Source of the DNA: Paenibacillus xylaniclasticus
GTDB lineage: Bacteria > Bacillota > Bacilli > Paenibacillales > Paenibacillaceae
Direction: 5' to 3'
Length of the DNA: 64,000 nt
NCBI RefSeq assembly: GCF_004001065.1
Contig: NZ_BIML01000005.1
Coordinates: forward strand, 248,001-312,000
Shown here: positions 61,275 to 64,000 of the stretch, piece after piece
Numbering within the stretch: the first letter of the stretch is position 1
Layout of the letters: each line of letters begins with the position of its first letter
Program-made: the position numbers and the translations under genes
Notes under the pieces: model-generated
Databases searched by the model: none
What the model was told of the DNA's origin: nothing
What the model saw: only the letters and a program-made list of their open reading frames with translations

Positions 61275-62270
61275 ATGAAATACCGGCCATTAGGCAAGAA
61301 CGGTCCGCTCGTATCCGTCATCGGCTTCGGCGCTTGGGCAGTAGGCGGCCCGGGCTGGACGTACACATGGGGCGAGCAGGACGACGAAGCATCCATCTAT
61401 GGCATCCGTGCCGCACTGGATGCCGGCGTAACGCTTTACGACACGGCGGCTGTCTACGGACTTGGCCATTCCGAGGAACTGCTCGGTCAAGCGCTTCATC
61501 AGGACCGTAGTGATGTATTCATAGCCACCAAAGGCGGTCTTGTATGGGACACCAGCGGAAATATTACCCGAAACGGAAGCTACAGCTCGATCATCCGAGA
61601 AGCGGAGGAATCGCTTCGCCGCCTGCGTACCGACTACATCGACCTCTATCAACTGCATTGGCCGGACGATAACGTGCCGATCGAAGAGACGGTACGCGCG
61701 CTCGATAAGCTCGTACAGGACGGCAAAGTACGCTACATCGGGCTTAGCAACGTATCGGCCTCTCTATTGGACCATGCACTGGCCGTTCGTCATATCGATT
61801 CCATTCAGAACTCCTATTCTATCATATCGCGCTCTATCGAGCAGGAGGTGCTGCCGTTGTGCAAAAGCAGCGGTGTCGGCGTGCTCGCCTACAGCCCGCT
61901 AGCTTCAGGCTTACTGTCCGGTAGCTATACGATTGACACCCGCTTCGCCGCCGATGATTGGCGTTCACAATCGCTCATTCATACAGGCGAATCGTTCGAG
62001 CGGAATCTTGCCATCGTCGAGCAATTGAAGACGCTTGCGGACGAGCTTGGCATAACCGTTGCCCAGCTTGCCCTCGCTTATGTACTCGCCCATCCGGCAG
62101 CGACCTCTGCACTTGTCGGCGTGCGCAAGCCTTCGCATATCGAAACAGCGGTACCCGCAGCGCATATCAAGCTCAATGACGACATCCTGGAGCAAATTCG
62201 TACAATCGCAGGCGACGCGCCGAAAGTCAAAGCGCCGATCAAGCATTTGAACGAGATAAGCCCCGAATAA
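61275..62270 (+). CDS. Aldo/keto reductase (YccK/IolS-type)
   Basis: 331 residues. NADPH-dependent reductase with Asp/Tyr in LYDTAAVYGLGHSE, Lys in IATKGGLVWD, His in YQLHWPDDN, and the C-terminal cofactor motif SALVGVRKPSHIETA. Belongs to the larger AKR subgroup that includes Bacillus IolS/YhdN. AAAGGAGAG lies upstream of ATG 61275. It is divergent from an MmyB-type regulator that probably controls it. Substrate unknown. Confidence 0.92.
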   Translation: MKYRPLGKNGPLVSVIGFGAWAVGGPGWTYTWGEQDDEASIYGIRAALDAGVTLYDTAAVYGLGHSEELLGQALHQDRSDVFIATKGGLVWDTSGNITRNGSYSSIIREAEESLRRLRTDYIDLYQLHWPDDNVPIEETVRALDKLVQDGKVRYIGLSNVSASLLDHALAVRHIDSIQNSYSIISRSIEQEVLPLCKSSGVGVLAYSPLASGLLSGSYTIDTRFAADDWRSQSLIHTGESFERNLAIVEQLKTLADELGITVAQLALAYVLAHPAATSALVGVRKPSHIETAVPAAHIKLNDDILEQIRTIAGDAPKVKAPIKHLNEISPE

Positions 62271-62311
62271 CAAAAATATTCCCTCTTCGTAATGCGGCAA
62301 GTTTCTTGTGA

Positions 62312-62349
62312 ACAAGCCTAAGACGCTCACACGGCGAACTTAGGCTTGT
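62312..62349 (+). terminator. Terminator after the aldo/keto reductase gene
   Basis: ACAAGCCTAAG/CTTAGGCTTGT, 11 perfect pairs with a 16-base loop; followed by ACTTTGTC, so only a moderate U tract. Confidence 0.75.
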
Positions 62350-62370
62350 ACTTTGTCTATAGTCTATAGA

Positions 62371-62399
62371 AAAGGACCTGCCGATACCGACAGACCCTT
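62371..62399 (-). terminator. Terminator after the ABC-2 exporter ATPase gene
   Basis: Minus strand AAGGGTCTG.CG pairs imperfectly with CG.CAGGTCCTT, then TTCTATAG. Confidence 0.6.
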
Positions 62400-62406
62400 C
62401 TCGTCC

Positions 62407-63387
62407 CTATGCCGTATATAAGTGCTTAATAACCTGCTCAATTGGTATGTTCGTAATGTTAATGTCAATGACCGGGAAACGGTCAAGAATTTCCGAGAAC
62501 GCCTCCTTGATCGTCTGACGGCTTAGATCGATCTCGATAAGTGCTGACTGCGGATGCAGCTCCAGCACCTTATAGCCTTCCAGATGGGCCGCCGGCACTG
62601 GAGTGGCGAACTTAACGTCGATGATTTTGCTATTCTCGAAATAAGTGCTTAAGTTCTGCATTGTGTCGTCGAATACGACTTTCCCTTTGTTAATAATCGT
62701 GACATTGTCGCACAGGTTCTCCAGATCGGCCAGATCGTGCGTCGTAATAAGAAACGTCGTCCCATGCTCTCGGTTCATCTGTTTAATGAAGGAACGAATA
62801 TTTTCTTTGGACACGATGTCCAACCCGATCGTTGGCTCATCTAGAAAAATAAGCGGCGGTTCATGCAGCAGCGCACAGACGAGCTCGCACTTCATTCGCT
62901 CTCCAAGCGACAACGTCCTTACGGGCTGATGGACAACGCGGCCGATCTCCAGCATACCGATTAAGTAGTCAAGCCGCTCCTTATACCGATCATCCGGAAT
63001 TTTGTACATTTCTTTGTTCAAGGCAAACGTGTCGATTGGCGGAAGATCCCACCACAGCTGCGTCTTCTGTCCGAACAGAACGCCAAGCTTACGCACGTAC
63101 TGCTCACGCTCCAGCCATGGAATATGACCGAGCGATTGAATCGTTCCTCCCGTCGGATGAAGAATGCCGGACATCATCTTGATCGTCGTCGATTTGCCCG
63201 CTCCATTCGGCCCGATCAGGCCGCGGATCTCGCCTCTTCGAATCGTGAAGCTGACGTCATCGACGCCGTTAATTAATTCGGACTCACGACTGAACAAAGC
63301 GGCAAGCGACGAAAGAAAGCCTTCCTTTTTCTTGATTTTCTTGAAGGTCTTCGTTATATTCTTCACTTCAATAATAGGTTCACTCAA
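62407..63387 (-). CDS. ABC-2 type exporter ATPase subunit
   Basis: 326 residues from TTG 63387, eight bases after GGGGGG and four bases after the permease stop; GTG 63405 is an alternative that overlaps the permease. ATPase motifs: Walker A GLIGPNGAGKSTT, signature LSLGERMKCEL, Walker B PPLIFLDEPTIGLD, H-loop FLITTHDLADLE. The C-terminal about 90 residues (VIDINITNIPIEQVIKHLY) are of the kind seen in DUF990-partner ATPases. Energises export through the permease encoded upstream; substrate unknown. Confidence 0.88.
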   Translation of the reverse strand: MSEPIIEVKNITKTFKKIKKKEGFLSSLAALFSRESELINGVDDVSFTIRRGEIRGLIGPNGAGKSTTIKMMSGILHPTGGTIQSLGHIPWLEREQYVRKLGVLFGQKTQLWWDLPPIDTFALNKEMYKIPDDRYKERLDYLIGMLEIGRVVHQPVRTLSLGERMKCELVCALLHEPPLIFLDEPTIGLDIVSKENIRSFIKQMNREHGTTFLITTHDLADLENLCDNVTIINKGKVVFDDTMQNLSTYFENSKIIDVKFATPVPAAHLEGYKVLELHPQSALIEIDLSRQTIKEAFSEILDRFPVIDINITNIPIEQVIKHLYTA

Positions 63388-63391
63388 CTGC

Positions 63392-64000
63392 TTAACCCCC
63401 CGCACTCGTATAATTGCGAAGACAACGATTCCATACTGCGATGCTTATTCCGAACAGGACAACGGAGAAGCCGGCCGCGGACCACAGCATCCCATCGGCT
63501 CGTCCCAGAAGAATCTGCGCCGGATAGAAGCCCCACAAGGCGAATGGAAGCACGGTCACCATAACCGTCTTCAAGAAGAGCGGAAAAATGTTCGTCGGGT
63601 AGTTGCCGAAGTCCGTAATCCGGTCTAGCATTTCGCCGATCCGATTCATCTGTACGAGCATGATCACAACCGCGCAATAAAGAATGGTGATGGCCATGAA
63701 TAAAATAACGCCGCCGAGCACCGCCACAATTAACTGCAAATAAGAAACGACGATAAGATGCGTATGTAGCCTGCTTAACGAGTATCCCATGAAGAGCAGG
63801 CCAGCGATCAACGATCCGATGCCGCTTAACTGGAAGCCGCTGCACAGCAGCACGCCAATCGGCGGATACGGCTTCAAGAGCAGCCGGTCGAAGTCTCCCT
63901 TCCACACCATGTCCATTACCGAGTTCCGAATATTGCCGAACAGCGTATCCCTTATGCCGAACCATAACAGCAGCACGCCTTGGAACAGCAGTATTTCGTT
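63392..64000 (-). CDS. ABC-2 family permease (DUF990-like), 3' part; runs off the window end
   Basis: The frame is open to base 64000; 202 residues are visible, ending NRCLRNYTSAGG. Several membrane segments (ILYCAVVIMLV, FALWGFYPAQILLG, AGFSVVLFGISIAVW) and the family phrase KGDFDRLLLKPYPPIGVLL, followed by RITDFGNYPTNIFP. This matches ABC-2 membrane proteins of the DUF990 group, which usually occur as two permeases plus an ATPase; the second permease would lie beyond the window. A window-edge gene, so the start is not seen. Confidence 0.85.
   Translation of the reverse strand, partial: NEILLFQGVLLLWFGIRDTLFGNIRNSVMDMVWKGDFDRLLLKPYPPIGVLLCSGFQLSGIGSLIAGLLFMGYSLSRLHTHLIVVSYLQLIVAVLGGVILFMAITILYCAVVIMLVQMNRIGEMLDRITDFGNYPTNIFPLFLKTVMVTVLPFALWGFYPAQILLGRADGMLWSAAGFSVVLFGISIAVWNRCLRNYTSAGG

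Overview
The window comes from a spore-forming, low-to-mid GC Firmicute, most likely a member of the Paenibacillaceae (Paenibacillus-like). The signs are a carbohydrate ABC transporter followed by a YesM/YesN-type two-component pair, an S-layer-homology protein, an alpha/beta SASP, a CotD-like coat protein, a YheC/D coat-associated ATP-grasp protein, strong GGAGG-type ribosome binding sites, Spo0A boxes, 7-1-7 Fur boxes and Bacillus-style intrinsic terminators. It is ordinary chromosome: I see no rRNA, tRNA, CRISPR array, prophage, transposase or origin.

Layout. 1-3.6 kb: 5' part of glucuronate isomerase, an unusual lactate/malate dehydrogenase family enzyme, and a dGTPase-type HD hydrolase. 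3.9-10.5 kb: sugar uptake locus (lipoprotein, two permeases, sensor kinase, AraC-type regulator). 10.7-13.6 kb: DUF1540 protein, CotD-like protein, an orphan perfect Fur box and a BmrA-like exporter. 13.8-26.9 kb: leucine-type amino acid dehydrogenase, PadR/DUF1700/DUF4097 operon, two PAS histidine kinases, two lipoproteins, MATE pump, LipL octanoyltransferase. 26.9-31.3 kb: BmrC/BmrD-like heterodimeric exporter preceded by a 24-codon leader ORF and attenuator. 31.3-40 kb: ThrE-like exporter, VTT membrane protein, APH-fold kinase, coat-associated protein, Fur-controlled siderophore-binding lipoprotein, SASP, DsbA-like protein, beta-propeller protein, SLH protein. 40-40.84 kb: decayed coding fragments and a 113-bp tandem repeat. 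40.8-54.7 kb: molybdopterin oxidoreductase, alkyltransferase-like protein, YjlC-Ndh pair with a Rex-like site, polysaccharide deacetylase plus coiled-coil gene, MBL hydrolase, AbrB-family membrane protein, aldehyde dehydrogenase, YhhN, aldo/keto reductase, RlmN. 54.8-64 kb: MFS pump, small unknown, GNAT enzyme, thiM-thiD-thiE under a TPP riboswitch, XRE regulator divergent from an aldo/keto reductase, and an ABC-2 exporter cut by the window end.

The most interesting item is the leader upstream of the BmrC/BmrD-like genes (about 31070-31280, minus strand). It has a TTGACA-17-TAAAGT promoter, a short ORF with a strong ribosome binding site, and three mutually exclusive helices: start-site sequester, antiterminator and terminator. 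They can be read directly from the bases and fit a translation-sensing antibiotic-response attenuator. Other notable signals are tandem 10-bp-phased Spo0A boxes before a histidine kinase, a 0A box just downstream of a perfect -10, an orphan perfect Fur box between hairpins, and a substrate-specificity residue change in the lactate dehydrogenase homologue.
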